DNA of 64,000 bases from CAZKBP01 sp964551015 (GTDB lineage: Bacteria; Bacteroidota; Bacteroidia; Cytophagales; Microscillaceae). Positions within the stretch are counted from its first letter, which is position 1, and each line of letters starts with the position of its first letter. The DNA lies in assembly GCA_964551015.1 (NCBI GenBank), contig CAZKBP010000002.1, positions 248,001-312,000 of the forward strand. Direction: 5' to 3'. The notes beneath the pieces are model-generated. The model ran no database searches. It saw only the letters and a program-made list of their open reading frames with translations, and was not told where the DNA came from. Of this stretch, positions 55,901 to 64,000 are shown in pieces. A program made the translations under genes and the position numbers.

Positions 55901-56638
55901 ATGATTGATTTATATACTTTCATTAAAACCTGTGAACGAGATTTAATTCTTAATCGAAGTCTTTCAAAAGATACTATAACTTTAATAAATACTTTGTCTA
56001 ATAAGAATAGGATTCTTTGCCACTCGCTCCTTAAATATATTGCAAAAAGCCCGATTGATGTGCAAATTAAAGGAAATGAGGAAGCGTTTTCACCCAAAGA
56101 ACGTATTTTAGTTTGCCGTTTAATTCCACTTTTATTTGAACTTAATACAAGTAATCCAACATGGTCAAGTTATATGTTAACACAAGCCATTAAATCGGCA
56201 AATGAAATTTCTGGTATTAAGCTATCAGAAATTGGGATTTCCTTTCTAGAGGTGCTATATGAATTTGATACTCCTTTGAATAAAGTAGTCTATAATTTTT
56301 GTGTAGATCTTTCAAGAGAATTTACTATGCACTACGGAAAACGACTCAATGAATTTGAACCCTTAATTTCTTGGGATAGTCCAAATGGTCAAAATATTGA
56401 TTCCGTGGCACTTTTTAAGTATTTTTTAGCGCCTGTTAATGGTTGTAGTCCAAAATTCGTTATTGAGACTTTAATAGCACTTGTTCAAAATGAACACTTT
56501 GACGAGTTTGCTAATGAAACAAAATTTCTATTTCAAGACCAAAAATATAAACAAGAAGCTTTGGATTGTATAACAAGTTATGGGCTGCCAAATGAAAACA
56601 AAGAATTATTACTATCAATTATTAACACACCATACTAA
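55901..56638 (+). CDS. AT-rich hypothetical helical protein between 154-bp direct repeats
   Basis: A 245-residue protein, predicted to be almost entirely helical, with no signal peptide, membrane segment or recognised motif. An early CERDLILNRSLSKD segment and a late FANETKFLFQDQKYKQEAL segment are typical of its polar composition. In a sample of 60 bases (55921-55980) only 17 are G or C. The ATG at 55901 is preferred over a TTG two codons upstream. The gene lies exactly between two copies of a 154-bp repeat, which points to mobility of the unit. An immunity or defence role is possible but unproven. Confidence 0.65.
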   Translation: MIDLYTFIKTCERDLILNRSLSKDTITLINTLSNKNRILCHSLLKYIAKSPIDVQIKGNEEAFSPKERILVCRLIPLLFELNTSNPTWSSYMLTQAIKSANEISGIKLSEIGISFLEVLYEFDTPLNKVVYNFCVDLSREFTMHYGKRLNEFEPLISWDSPNGQNIDSVALFKYFLAPVNGCSPKFVIETLIALVQNEHFDEFANETKFLFQDQKYKQEALDCITSYGLPNENKELLLSIINTPY

Positions 56639-56662
56639 TTGGTAATAGCCCTATATAATACC

Positions 56663-56816
56663 CCAAGCTGGCGCGCGTTTTCAACGCATGCCTTTTCTTA
56701 GATTCATTTGCCATGAAAATTGGCGTGGGAGCGACAAAAAAAGGTGGCAGAGCCGGAAGCTTGGGTAAGATGGAGCCCAACCAAGCGGCACGCGTTACAA
56801 ACGCGCGCCAGTTTGG
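56663..56816. repeat. 154-bp direct repeat, right copy
   Basis: It starts with CCAAGCTGGCGCGCGTTTTC, contains the same internal TTCATTTGCCATGAA and GGTGGCAGAGCC blocks, and ends with the palindrome at 56781-56816. It has the same length as the left copy, with scattered substitutions. Confidence 0.8.
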
Positions 56817-56824
56817 TCTTCTCC

Positions 56825-56932
56825 CTCTTCTTGTCATCCCGCGAGGAACTGGTTGGTCGTCCCGAATGGTCAGGCTTGTCTACAATACGGTTCTTCGCGA
56901 AAAGACCTTTACAGAATGACAAGGAGGAAGAG
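56825..56932. repeat. REP/MITE-like palindromic element
   Basis: The outer ends CTCTTCTTGTCAT (56825-56837) and ATGACAAGGAGGAAGAG (56916-56932) are inverted, and inner arms CGCGAGGAACT and GGTTCTTCGCG are nested inside. This is the widespread 'TGTCATCCC ... GAATGACA' intergenic repeat type of Bacteroidota. Confidence 0.6.
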
Positions 56933-56984
56933 AAAATTAATAAAAACCTTCTGGCAATTGATCCGCGAGATAGCTGCACTCCTT

Positions 56985-58466
56985 TTACGGCCATTCTACT
57001 TTGGCCCCTAGAGTCTCCAGATCAATAGCATATAAATCTCCAGCCGAAAGATAAACCTGCTGGCGTGTCCATTGCAAGCCTGTCCAATCCTGAGCGGTAG
57101 TTTTGTGAGTGCGCTCTCGGAGAGGTTTTCCGGTGTTTAAGTCCAAGCTAGTGATCCTCAACTCAGCTTCTTCCTTGGTTTTCTCCATCAACCAAACCCG
57201 ATTGCCTCGGCTATGGATCGCAAAGTTGAAGTTTTGGCTATTTTCATCATAAATATTGCGTAAAGACAAAGGGTAAGTCCACAATCTTGTTCCCCGGCGC
57301 TGGTCGATTGCCCAGATTTCAGGATTGGCATTGAGGCTAGGAGGATTTGCTTGTACCAACAGGATGCCACGTTCCTGCACAAGTGGAGAAAAACGGTAGT
57401 TAGCTTGTTTTTGAATTACCTGTGAACGGCCATCTCTGAAATTGAAATCAATAATTTCGCCCCCTGATTGATTAATCGGACGAAAAGCGTAGATGTCAGA
57501 ACCCTGAAAATAAAAGGGCTGTGAGCGAGCGTTTCTTCGGGTGCTTTCTAGAATATCCACAAAATCTCGGGGAAGAGGGCTGCTCCAGAGTAGTGTGCCA
57601 CTGGGTAGTACTCGGCACGCCAGCACCGCATTTTCTGCCGATAGATCGACTCCAAACAAATTACCCTTATAATAGAATACCGGAAGAAAGGCCTCGTATG
57701 TATCCAAAATGATCTCTTCGGCTACTTTGCCCGAGGAGGCATCGTACAGGTAAAATTGAGGCGATTTTACGAAGTCTTGCGCAAGCAACCCAATTTGGCG
57801 TCCAATTGAATATACTTCCAGACGCGAAGCTCGAGGGCTTAATTTTTTTTGCCAAGCCGGGCGGCCATCGCTGAGACGAATCGCGGTAAGCGTGTTATCT
57901 TGATCTATGAGGTAAGCCATGCGGGCTGGCAAATTAATCGCAAAGGAGGAACCATTCGTGTCTCCTAGTGCTGCCTTGAGTGCATATCTCCATAGTATCC
58001 TACCATTAGACCGTTGAAGTGCCAAAAGCTCTTTCTCAAATAAGATATAGACATGTGCTTGGTCAAAGTAGGTCTGTGGCCTTGAGATCGTTTGGTTAGT
58101 AGTAGCACCTAATTTGGTTTCCCAATCAAGTTCGTAAACTCCAGCTTTTTTGTGAGTAACCAATACATCATAAGATCGGACGGGTTGATCGGTAGCGGTG
58201 CGGTTGGCGGTGGCGGTTCTTTGTAAATTAAATACAAGGAGATATTCGGCCACTTGGTCAGGGCTGTTCGTAAAAGTTACAGGGGCTTGAAGCACCTTGC
58301 GCTTTTCTAAAACGGTAAAATTACGTACCTGCTGCACCCACTTGGGCAACTCAATGACCTCGGGCAATAAAATGGTCGTGAGTACTAAGAGTACAATCGC
58401 AGAAAAAATCAAATTAATAAAAATGGCACATCCTCTTCCCGCCCTTTCTTCTGAATACTCGCTCAT
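56985..58466 (-). CDS. Membrane-anchored PQQ-like beta-propeller protein
   Basis: A 493-residue protein with one N-terminal membrane helix (about 14-34, FINLIFSAIVLLVLTTILL) and a large extracytoplasmic part made of PQQ-like propeller blades. Repeated phrases are HVYILFEKELLALQRSNGRI, NTLTAIRLSDGRPAWQKKL, FYLYDASSGKV, EIWAIDQRRGTRLW and GDLYAIDLETLG. The residues that bind PQQ in dehydrogenases are not evident, so it is more likely a scaffold (BamB-like fold) than an enzyme. It is a single gene upstream of the repeat region. Confidence 0.85.
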   Translation of the reverse strand: MSEYSEERAGRGCAIFINLIFSAIVLLVLTTILLPEVIELPKWVQQVRNFTVLEKRKVLQAPVTFTNSPDQVAEYLLVFNLQRTATANRTATDQPVRSYDVLVTHKKAGVYELDWETKLGATTNQTISRPQTYFDQAHVYILFEKELLALQRSNGRILWRYALKAALGDTNGSSFAINLPARMAYLIDQDNTLTAIRLSDGRPAWQKKLSPRASRLEVYSIGRQIGLLAQDFVKSPQFYLYDASSGKVAEEIILDTYEAFLPVFYYKGNLFGVDLSAENAVLACRVLPSGTLLWSSPLPRDFVDILESTRRNARSQPFYFQGSDIYAFRPINQSGGEIIDFNFRDGRSQVIQKQANYRFSPLVQERGILLVQANPPSLNANPEIWAIDQRRGTRLWTYPLSLRNIYDENSQNFNFAIHSRGNRVWLMEKTKEEAELRITSLDLNTGKPLRERTHKTTAQDWTGLQWTRQQVYLSAGDLYAIDLETLGAKVEWP

Positions 58467-58533
58467 AGCGTTGCTAATAGTGATTCTTGTTTATGAAACG
58501 AAAGAAAATCAGCGATGATTCAGAAAAAAGATT

Positions 58534-58568
58534 TACCCAAGAAATGCCCCAAGAGCATTTCTTAGGTA
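58534..58568 (-). terminator. Terminator of metK
   Basis: The stem AAGAAATGC/GCATTTCTT, extended by TACC/GGTA past one mismatch (58534-58547 with 58555-58568), is followed on the minus strand by AAATCTTTTTTC. It begins 30 bp beyond the metK stop codon. Confidence 0.7.
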
Positions 58569-58598
58569 AGTTTGACCAAGGGAAGAAAAGACCATAAA

Positions 58599-59870
58599 TT
58601 ATAGCCCAAATACTTGCTTCAATTGGCTTACATAATCTAGTTTTTCCCATGTAAAAAACTCCACTTCTTTGGTCACTTTTTTACGAACTTCTGCTTTTTC
58701 ATCGTCGTTTTCGCGGATTTCTACCGGAAACATATCAATTTCCTTTCTATAACTTTCTCTTCCCATATGTCCGTAGGCAGCCGTTTCGGAGAAAATAGGA
58801 TTCTTCAGCCCCAAACGCTCCACAATGGCCTTAGGACGCATATCAAAAACCTCTTTCAGTCGCTCGGCAATTTCTAGATCAGAAAGGGAAACTTTGGCGG
58901 TGCCGTAAGTATTGACGTTAAGCGAAACCGGATTGGTAACTCCGATGGCGTAAGCCACCTGTACCAGCACTTCATCAGCAATACCAGCAGCTACTACGTT
59001 TTTAGCAATATGACGAGTGGCGTAGGCAGCACTCCGATCTACTTTGGAAGAATCCTTGCCAGAGAAGGCACCGCCGCCGTGGGCACCCTTGCCTCCGTAG
59101 GTATCCACGATGATTTTTCTGCCCGTGAGGCCGGCATCTCCGTGTGGACCACCGATCACGAATTTTCCGGTAGGATTAATATGATAAACCGTATTTTCGT
59201 CCAAAAGTGCTTCGGGAATTACTCTGGGCACGACGATATTACGAATATCTTCGTTGATCTTTTCCAGCATTGCTTTCTCAGTACCAAAATCATCGTGCTG
59301 AGTAGACAAGACGATGGTATGCACACGTTTGGCTTGGTTTTGATTATCATACTCGATGGTGACCTGAGCTTTGGCATCTGGTCTGAGATAAGGCATCAAG
59401 TCAGACTCTTCTTTCCGAATTTTGGCCAATTCTTTCACTAAGCGGTGTGAGAAAGCAAGCGCCATCGGCATGAGCTCAGGCGTTTCGTTAGTGGCATAGC
59501 CAAACATCATTCCTTGATCACCTGCTCCCTGCTCCTTGTCATCTCCTTCGTCTACACCTTGCGCGATATCTGGGGATTGGCTGTGCAAACAAACCATGAC
59601 CCCGCAAGATTCGGCGTCAAAACGATAATCGGGATGCGTGTAGCCAATTTTTTTGATCGTATCTCTTACGATATCAGGTATTTCCACGTAAGCCTTGGTG
59701 GTGATTTCTCCTGCTACTACCACTTGCCCAGTGGTTACCAAGGTCTCACAAGCTACGCGAGAGTCAGGGTCTTGAGCCAGCATGGCATCGAGGATTGCGT
59801 CAGAAATTTGATCAGAGATTTTGTCCGGGTGTCCTTCGGAAACGGATTCAGATGTGAATAAATATGCCAT
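58599..59870 (-). CDS. metK: S-adenosylmethionine synthetase
   Basis: A 423-residue enzyme that makes S-adenosylmethionine from methionine and ATP. The signature segments are present: FTSESVSEGHPDKISDQISD near the start, the substrate-loop region GAGDQGMMFGYATNET, GGPHGDAGLTGRKIIVDTYG, and GGGAFSGKDSSKVDRSAAY. The length is slightly above the 385-400 of many bacteria because of a short insertion near residues 105-115 and a longer C-terminus, which is common in Bacteroidota. It is monocistronic with its own promoter and terminator. Confidence 0.96.
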   Translation of the reverse strand: MAYLFTSESVSEGHPDKISDQISDAILDAMLAQDPDSRVACETLVTTGQVVVAGEITTKAYVEIPDIVRDTIKKIGYTHPDYRFDAESCGVMVCLHSQSPDIAQGVDEGDDKEQGAGDQGMMFGYATNETPELMPMALAFSHRLVKELAKIRKEESDLMPYLRPDAKAQVTIEYDNQNQAKRVHTIVLSTQHDDFGTEKAMLEKINEDIRNIVVPRVIPEALLDENTVYHINPTGKFVIGGPHGDAGLTGRKIIVDTYGGKGAHGGGAFSGKDSSKVDRSAAYATRHIAKNVVAAGIADEVLVQVAYAIGVTNPVSLNVNTYGTAKVSLSDLEIAERLKEVFDMRPKAIVERLGLKNPIFSETAAYGHMGRESYRKEIDMFPVEIRENDDEKAEVRKKVTKEVEFFTWEKLDYVSQLKQVFGL

Positions 59871-59909
59871 GAAATATTTTTATTTGTGTTACAGCAAGTT
59901 TAAAGTGTG

Positions 59910-59940
59910 CAAAGTTAGGGGAAATAAGTAGAAAAAGAAA
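59910..59940 (-). promoter_or_regulatory. Promoter of metK
   Basis: On the minus strand TAACTTTG (59910-59917) matches the -7 consensus exactly, and TTTC (59937-59940) is a near match to the -33 TTTG with a 19-bp spacer. The predicted leader is only about 30 nt, which leaves no room for a SAM riboswitch. Confidence 0.65.
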
Positions 59941-59941
59941 A

Positions 59942-60028
59942 CGACAGGTGGCGAGTGGCAATAGCGAGAGGTTTGCTTGGCATTTTGCCGTCCTGATCTC
60001 GCTAAAACTTGCAACTCACAACCTGCCG
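59942..60028. repeat. Imperfect inverted repeat downstream of the PorP/SprF-OmpA gene
   Basis: The arms 59942-59968 (CGACAGGTGGCGAGTGGCAA... ending AGCGAG) and 59998-60028 (CTCGCTAAAACTTGCAACTC... ending CCTGCCG) are inverted copies with several mismatches. The element lies between the PorP/SprF-OmpA stop and metK and may serve as its terminator. It resembles the arms at 46506-46563. Confidence 0.5.
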
Positions 60029-60038
60029 CTAACGATGG

Positions 60039-61625
60039 CTACTCTGCACCTGTGGCCGTAACCGTAAACTCTGTACGGCGGTTCTTAATACGCCCGAACT
60101 CAGAACGATTGGAGAGTACGGGCTGAGTGTCGGCAAAACCATCGGTAGTCATCCGGCTGGCATCAATGCCTTTGTCTACTAGATAGTTTTTGACGGCTTG
60201 TGCTCTTTCCAGAGAAAGCGTTTGGTTGTCCTTACCGATATTACAAGTGTGCCCTGAGATTTTGATCTCTACCCCACGATATTTTTTCATCAGGTCTGCA
60301 ATTTGATCCAGCAGAATCGCAGCCGTGGCATTGATATCCGCACTGATGTAATAGAAAAACACTTTGCGTTTGAAGATTTTTAGCTCCTCTTCACTGGGAA
60401 CCAATATTTTGCTATCTGGGTCTACGATAAATCGGCGTGAGACCGTATCACTGAAAGCAATCACTTCATCCTCGATGGTGTTGACAATGGTAAAGAGGCT
60501 GTCTCCCTTCACTTCTCCCTCTACCCTTTCGGTGATGTAGATGGTATCACGAATCGGGTCACGTTCTTTGGGCACACGCTCTTCCAAGCATTTTTTACCA
60601 AATTTAATTCCTAGGCTCAGCTCTACGGCAGCGTTTCCTAAGCTATTGAGTGGCTCCGAAGCCCCCAAATCATAGCTAAATCCAAGAAAGTACTTGGGCT
60701 GATGTACCTCCACCCCGATGGCCATATCAGCATTGCTATCGTACCAAGCGCCTAAGCCCAGCTTGCCTTCTCCAAAAAAGCCTTCTCTTTGCCCTGAGGC
60801 AAAATTGTAATAAAACAAAGAACCCATCCGGTACTCATCGGACTTGGCAATTCGTATCCAACGCAAATTAGGCTGGATAGAAAAAACAGGAAATAAATCT
60901 CCCCCCACGTTAAAGGTATAGCCTCCCGTGATGACCCACTGCGGATTCAAGGCATTTTGGTCACCCAAGAAAGCCACATTGGGTTGATTGACATTTTGCA
61001 TATTAATCCCGAAATAAGCTTTTTGATTGCCACAGTGATCTGCCCAATAAAGTAACCCTCCCAAGTTCATCAGAGGAAAAGCTGTACTGAGATTAAACAA
61101 TTCTCCTTCGGGAATGGCGGGTTCTCCGAGGGCTTCTCCGATCGTACCGTCTCCAATCCACTGATTGCCTGTACTCACGGCTTCTTCATTGACCCGACGC
61201 TGAAAAAAACCGATTTGCCCCCCCACGCTCAGGTACATGCTGTATTTACGAACTGTAGAATCGCCCCCATTCGCTGGGCGTAAATTAAAATTAAACGCGG
61301 CCGTGGCTAAGCCTCCCGTGGTAGTCAGTAAGCCATCTTCACCGGTCTTGTCTTGTAAGAAAGAAAGTCCAAAGCCCGCTTTTCTTTTGGTAATGCCTTT
61401 GATCCAGGGATAGATGACAGAAACCATCGGTGTTTCGTAAGCAGAGCCCTGTCCGATGAATTGATTTCGATAGTTGAGTACCACTTGCATCTGATTTTGA
61501 GTAGCAATCATGGCGGGGTTGGTCTGTACAGGGGAGAGATGGAATTGTGAGAAGTTCACATTCTGCGCCTGTACGTAAGAGATCAGGGAAAGAATAATTA
61601 CCCATCCGGTAAAGAATCTTTTCAT
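60039..61625 (-). CDS. PorP/SprF-family outer membrane protein fused to an OmpA domain
   Basis: A 528-residue outer-membrane protein. A signal peptide (MKRFFTGWVIILSLISYVQAQ) is followed by a PorP/SprF beta-barrel (about 22-330), with the usual FSQFHLSPVQTNPAMIA opening and the barrel-closing VELSLGIKFGKKC. A linker and an OmpA-like peptidoglycan-binding domain (about 410-528; VEIKISGHTCNIGKDN, LSLERAQAVKNYL, IKNRRTEFTV) follow. PorP/SprF proteins help dock T9SS type B cargos to the cell surface. The start at 61625 is chosen at the signal peptide; the frame is open to 61664. It follows a type B cargo gene by 49 bp on the same strand. Confidence 0.92.
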   Translation of the reverse strand: MKRFFTGWVIILSLISYVQAQNVNFSQFHLSPVQTNPAMIATQNQMQVVLNYRNQFIGQGSAYETPMVSVIYPWIKGITKRKAGFGLSFLQDKTGEDGLLTTTGGLATAAFNFNLRPANGGDSTVRKYSMYLSVGGQIGFFQRRVNEEAVSTGNQWIGDGTIGEALGEPAIPEGELFNLSTAFPLMNLGGLLYWADHCGNQKAYFGINMQNVNQPNVAFLGDQNALNPQWVITGGYTFNVGGDLFPVFSIQPNLRWIRIAKSDEYRMGSLFYYNFASGQREGFFGEGKLGLGAWYDSNADMAIGVEVHQPKYFLGFSYDLGASEPLNSLGNAAVELSLGIKFGKKCLEERVPKERDPIRDTIYITERVEGEVKGDSLFTIVNTIEDEVIAFSDTVSRRFIVDPDSKILVPSEEELKIFKRKVFFYYISADINATAAILLDQIADLMKKYRGVEIKISGHTCNIGKDNQTLSLERAQAVKNYLVDKGIDASRMTTDGFADTQPVLSNRSEFGRIKNRRTEFTVTATGAE

Positions 61626-61674
61626 AGACAAAGCATATTTTGTGAAAAAGTTGAATTGTGTCATTTTTATAAAT

Positions 61675-64000
61675 TTAGCGAATCAATACCACGCTACCAG
61701 TTTCATTGATTTCTTGTCCGTTTACAAATCTACCCTTGACTGACCAGACATAGTTGCCACTGGGTTGAGGGGTGCCGTTGTAGTTACCGTCCCAGCCGAT
61801 TTCATCATTAAAGTTACCGCCTTCGATCCAATCGTTACCCTCAAAAAGGAGTTGACCTAAGCGATTAAATACTCGGAATTTAACCTGCCCAATCCCTAAG
61901 CCATAAACTTGAAATACATCGTTTTGCAAGTCCGAGTTAGGTGAAAAAGTATTGGGCACAAAAAACTCGATGGGCACTGCTTTGAAGCTCACGAGCACCG
62001 TATCTGTACAGCCTTTATCATTGGTAATAATGACCTGATAGCTAAATACCGTACTGGTATCTTCGAAGCTCAATGCCAGCGTAGAATCCATACTGACGAT
62101 CGTGCCAGGTTGAGAAAGATCAATCCATTGGAACTCCTGTGCGTCTGTCCCTCTGGCTATCAACTCCAGTTGATCTCCCGTGGCCACGCTAATAAGCGTA
62201 TCTCTGCGAGGCTCAATAGAAAGATTAGTATAAAAATCAGGTGATAAAAACTCAATCCGTGCATCTGGAATGAGCTTGGGCGCGAAAATAATGTCAAAGT
62301 CTGCCGTACCCGTACAGCCTCCATCATCCACCACGCTCACCGTATAACGGCCAACCCCCAGACTCTCCAAACGAAGGATATTATTGCCAAAAGGTAGCGT
62401 ACCTGAGGCAAAAGGTGCGCCATCTTGCAACACCTCATAGTCATAAGGGCCAACCCCCTCGAGGATTTCTACTACTAACAAACCACTCGTGTCATTATCA
62501 CAGGTTTCTACATTAATTAAAATGTCATCTACAATACTAAGTACCTTATTGGGGTCAACTGTCACTTGTAGAGGCGTTCTTGCTCCCTCACATCCGGCGG
62601 CGTTCTGCCCTGCTACGTAAAAAGTATGGGGGCTTCCTGCCAAGCTCAAAACGGGCGTAGCAAAAGGCTCATTCAAGGCGGTGCTATCCAGAGGAGTCCC
62701 CCCGTCGGCTACATCATACCAGATGTACTGCACGGCCGTACTACTATCAGCTGTAATCCGTAGATTGGCACTTCTTTCTTCGCATATAGTGCGATCTTGG
62801 GCCACTGGAGGGGTCGGACTGGTCAAGACATTCACGGTGATGCTATCATTTTGGAAACAGCCACTGGAATCTACTACTTGTCTCAGGCTCAATGTACCCA
62901 CCCCCGCGGTTTGCCATCGCACGCTGACTTGATTCGTACCTTGTCCTGATTCTATGATTCCATTCGTAGAAACATTCCACTGGTAGGAATTACCCGGTTC
63001 GGTTACTACGGTATAGACATTTACTCCTGTTTCGCAGACATCACCTAAACCATCCGTAGAGGTGATGGTTGGATTAGGTATTTGGTTAATTCTTACAAAA
63101 CCCATATCTCCAAATTGACTGGGCAAGGGAGTGCTGACCATACAGACCGAGCCTGCTACTTGGATATCTACGCTAAGGGTTCCAAAAGTTTCGCCCACCA
63201 ACCACTCGACCTCTATTTGACGCGTATTTTGACCACTGACGATCACTCCACCACTCACTGTCCAAGTGTAAATGTACGTTTGTCCGGCAGGTGCCTCGGC
63301 GGCTAGATAGGTTTCTACACTGCTTTCACAGACATCAAAATTACCTGTGATGTCTGTATTAGGTCTTTGGATAATTTCTATATCAATTGAATCTTGATTT
63401 GCGCAGCCCGTAGCCACGATGGATTCTTCTACGATTAAGCTACCGGGTGAAGTGCCATTCCAGACTACACGGATGCTATCGGTTCCTTGACCTGATAGAA
63501 TGGTTCCTTGGCTAATGCTCCAATTGATCGTGTTTCCACTATCTACGATGGTGTAGCTCAATGTATCTCCCTGACAGGTACTGAGATCTCCTGTGATTTC
63601 TGGCTGAGGAATCGGATCAATCGTGACCATTAAGGTATCCCGACCCGAGCATCCTGTAGCAACAATGGTTTCTTCTATAATCACCATGCCCGGATTTGTA
63701 CCTGACCATTCTATGGCTACATTTTGCGTTCCTTGACCACTCATAATGCTTCCATTGACCGCGATCCAATTAATTTGATTGCTGGTAGCCAAAATGCTGT
63801 AAGATTGAATATCGGCTTCACAGACACTGGCATTACCAGTGATAGCAGGTGTAGGAAAAGGGTTAATGGTTACATCGAGCGTGTCTCGGTCAACACAGCC
63901 CGAAGCTGTAACCTCTTCGGTGATAATTAGTTGGCCGGGATTGGGCCCTGTCCAAACGACAAAAAGACTATCTGTATTCTGGCCCGAGACAATGGTTCCG
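61675..64000 (-). CDS. Gliding-motility-type (T9SS type B) repeat protein, 3' part
   Basis: The frame stays open through the right edge of the window, so at least 775 C-terminal residues are visible and the N-terminus is missing. The sequence is a chain of Ig/PKD-like repeats of about 85-95 residues with the pattern ITGNASVCE...SYSI...SGQGT...VVWNGT...LIVEESIVATGC. The C-terminus is a type B sorting domain with FFVPNTFSPNSDLQNDVF, VFNRLGQLLFEG and WDGNYNGTPQPSGNYVW. These features indicate a secreted cargo attached to the cell surface through a PorP/SprF partner, which is encoded by the next gene. Its role may be adhesion or gliding. Confidence 0.92.
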   Translation of the reverse strand, partial: GTIVSGQNTDSLFVVWTGPNPGQLIITEEVTASGCVDRDTLDVTINPFPTPAITGNASVCEADIQSYSILATSNQINWIAVNGSIMSGQGTQNVAIEWSGTNPGMVIIEETIVATGCSGRDTLMVTIDPIPQPEITGDLSTCQGDTLSYTIVDSGNTINWSISQGTILSGQGTDSIRVVWNGTSPGSLIVEESIVATGCANQDSIDIEIIQRPNTDITGNFDVCESSVETYLAAEAPAGQTYIYTWTVSGGVIVSGQNTRQIEVEWLVGETFGTLSVDIQVAGSVCMVSTPLPSQFGDMGFVRINQIPNPTITSTDGLGDVCETGVNVYTVVTEPGNSYQWNVSTNGIIESGQGTNQVSVRWQTAGVGTLSLRQVVDSSGCFQNDSITVNVLTSPTPPVAQDRTICEERSANLRITADSSTAVQYIWYDVADGGTPLDSTALNEPFATPVLSLAGSPHTFYVAGQNAAGCEGARTPLQVTVDPNKVLSIVDDILINVETCDNDTSGLLVVEILEGVGPYDYEVLQDGAPFASGTLPFGNNILRLESLGVGRYTVSVVDDGGCTGTADFDIIFAPKLIPDARIEFLSPDFYTNLSIEPRRDTLISVATGDQLELIARGTDAQEFQWIDLSQPGTIVSMDSTLALSFEDTSTVFSYQVIITNDKGCTDTVLVSFKAVPIEFFVPNTFSPNSDLQNDVFQVYGLGIGQVKFRVFNRLGQLLFEGNDWIEGGNFNDEIGWDGNYNGTPQPSGNYVWSVKGRFVNGQEINETGSVVLIR

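Larger units (their letters stand above)
56639..56984. other. Intergenic repeat region
   Basis: The 346 bp hold the right copy of the 154-bp direct repeat (56663-56816) and a second, different palindromic element (56825-56932). No coding frame is supported. Confidence 0.7.

Noticed and set aside
59871..59940. SAM riboswitch before metK
   Set aside because: The predicted leader is about 30 nt and has no stable fold; the promoter sits too close to the start codon.

Overview
The window comes from the chromosome of a member of the Bacteroidota, probably of the Cytophagales/Saprospirales type. The evidence is: type IX secretion (T9SS) C-terminal sorting domains on several very large secreted proteins; a PorP/SprF-family outer-membrane protein next to a gliding-motility-type (type B) secreted protein; promoters with the Bacteroidota -33 TTTG / -7 TAnnTTTG pattern; weak Shine-Dalgarno sequences; and a tRNA without an encoded CCA end. 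Genus and species cannot be set from the sequence alone.

Layout. 1-4.2 kb: end of an unknown gene, a small nuclease-fold-like protein, an omega-amidase, a 160-bp MITE-like element that abuts a small membrane protein gene, then a sigma-54 response regulator. 4.5-9.0 kb: a hybrid histidine kinase and OxyR. 9.1-19.5 kb: three minus-strand genes for a beta-helix/FN3 T9SS cargo, an exported TPR-CHAT protease-like protein and a membrane-anchored hydrolase. 19.5-21.8 kb: endonuclease V, a Uma2 nuclease and an orphan DUF433 protein. 21.8-27.0 kb: a GC-rich block with a cytosolic CHAT protease-like protein, a membrane-spanning nSTAND NTPase, an exported SUMF1-domain protein and an exported TPR-like protein. 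27.4-37.5 kb: two large T9SS cargos that share an Ig-like repeat, tRNA-Leu(GAG), a Baeyer-Villiger-type monooxygenase, a zinc metallopeptidase and a DUF1684 protein. 37.7-42.5 kb: an OmpA lipoprotein, a gene broken by an in-frame TGA, two tandem sirtuins and an NADP-dependent reductase. 42.5-50.4 kb: an AAA ATPase, an AhpC-AhpD pair of the mycobacterial type, HMG-CoA reductase with an extra N-terminal domain, and a sensor kinase. 50.7-58.5 kb: DNA polymerase III alpha with a fused exonuclease, two AT-rich genes of unknown function set among palindromic repeats, and a PQQ-like propeller protein. 58.6-64 kb: MetK, a PorP/SprF-OmpA fusion and the 3' part of a type B T9SS protein.

Genes likely to work together: OxyR (8.0 kb) and AhpC-AhpD (45.2 kb) as a peroxide response; PorP/SprF-OmpA with the type B cargo; the sigma-54 regulator with the adjacent hybrid kinase; and the four-gene CHAT-nSTAND-SUMF1-TPR block. 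That block is the best candidate for a less-described system: its parts are those of regulated NTP-dependent conflict systems, but here they appear to be split across the inner membrane. The second most unusual locus is the pair of AT-rich genes at 55.0-56.6 kb, one of which lies exactly between two 154-bp direct repeats.
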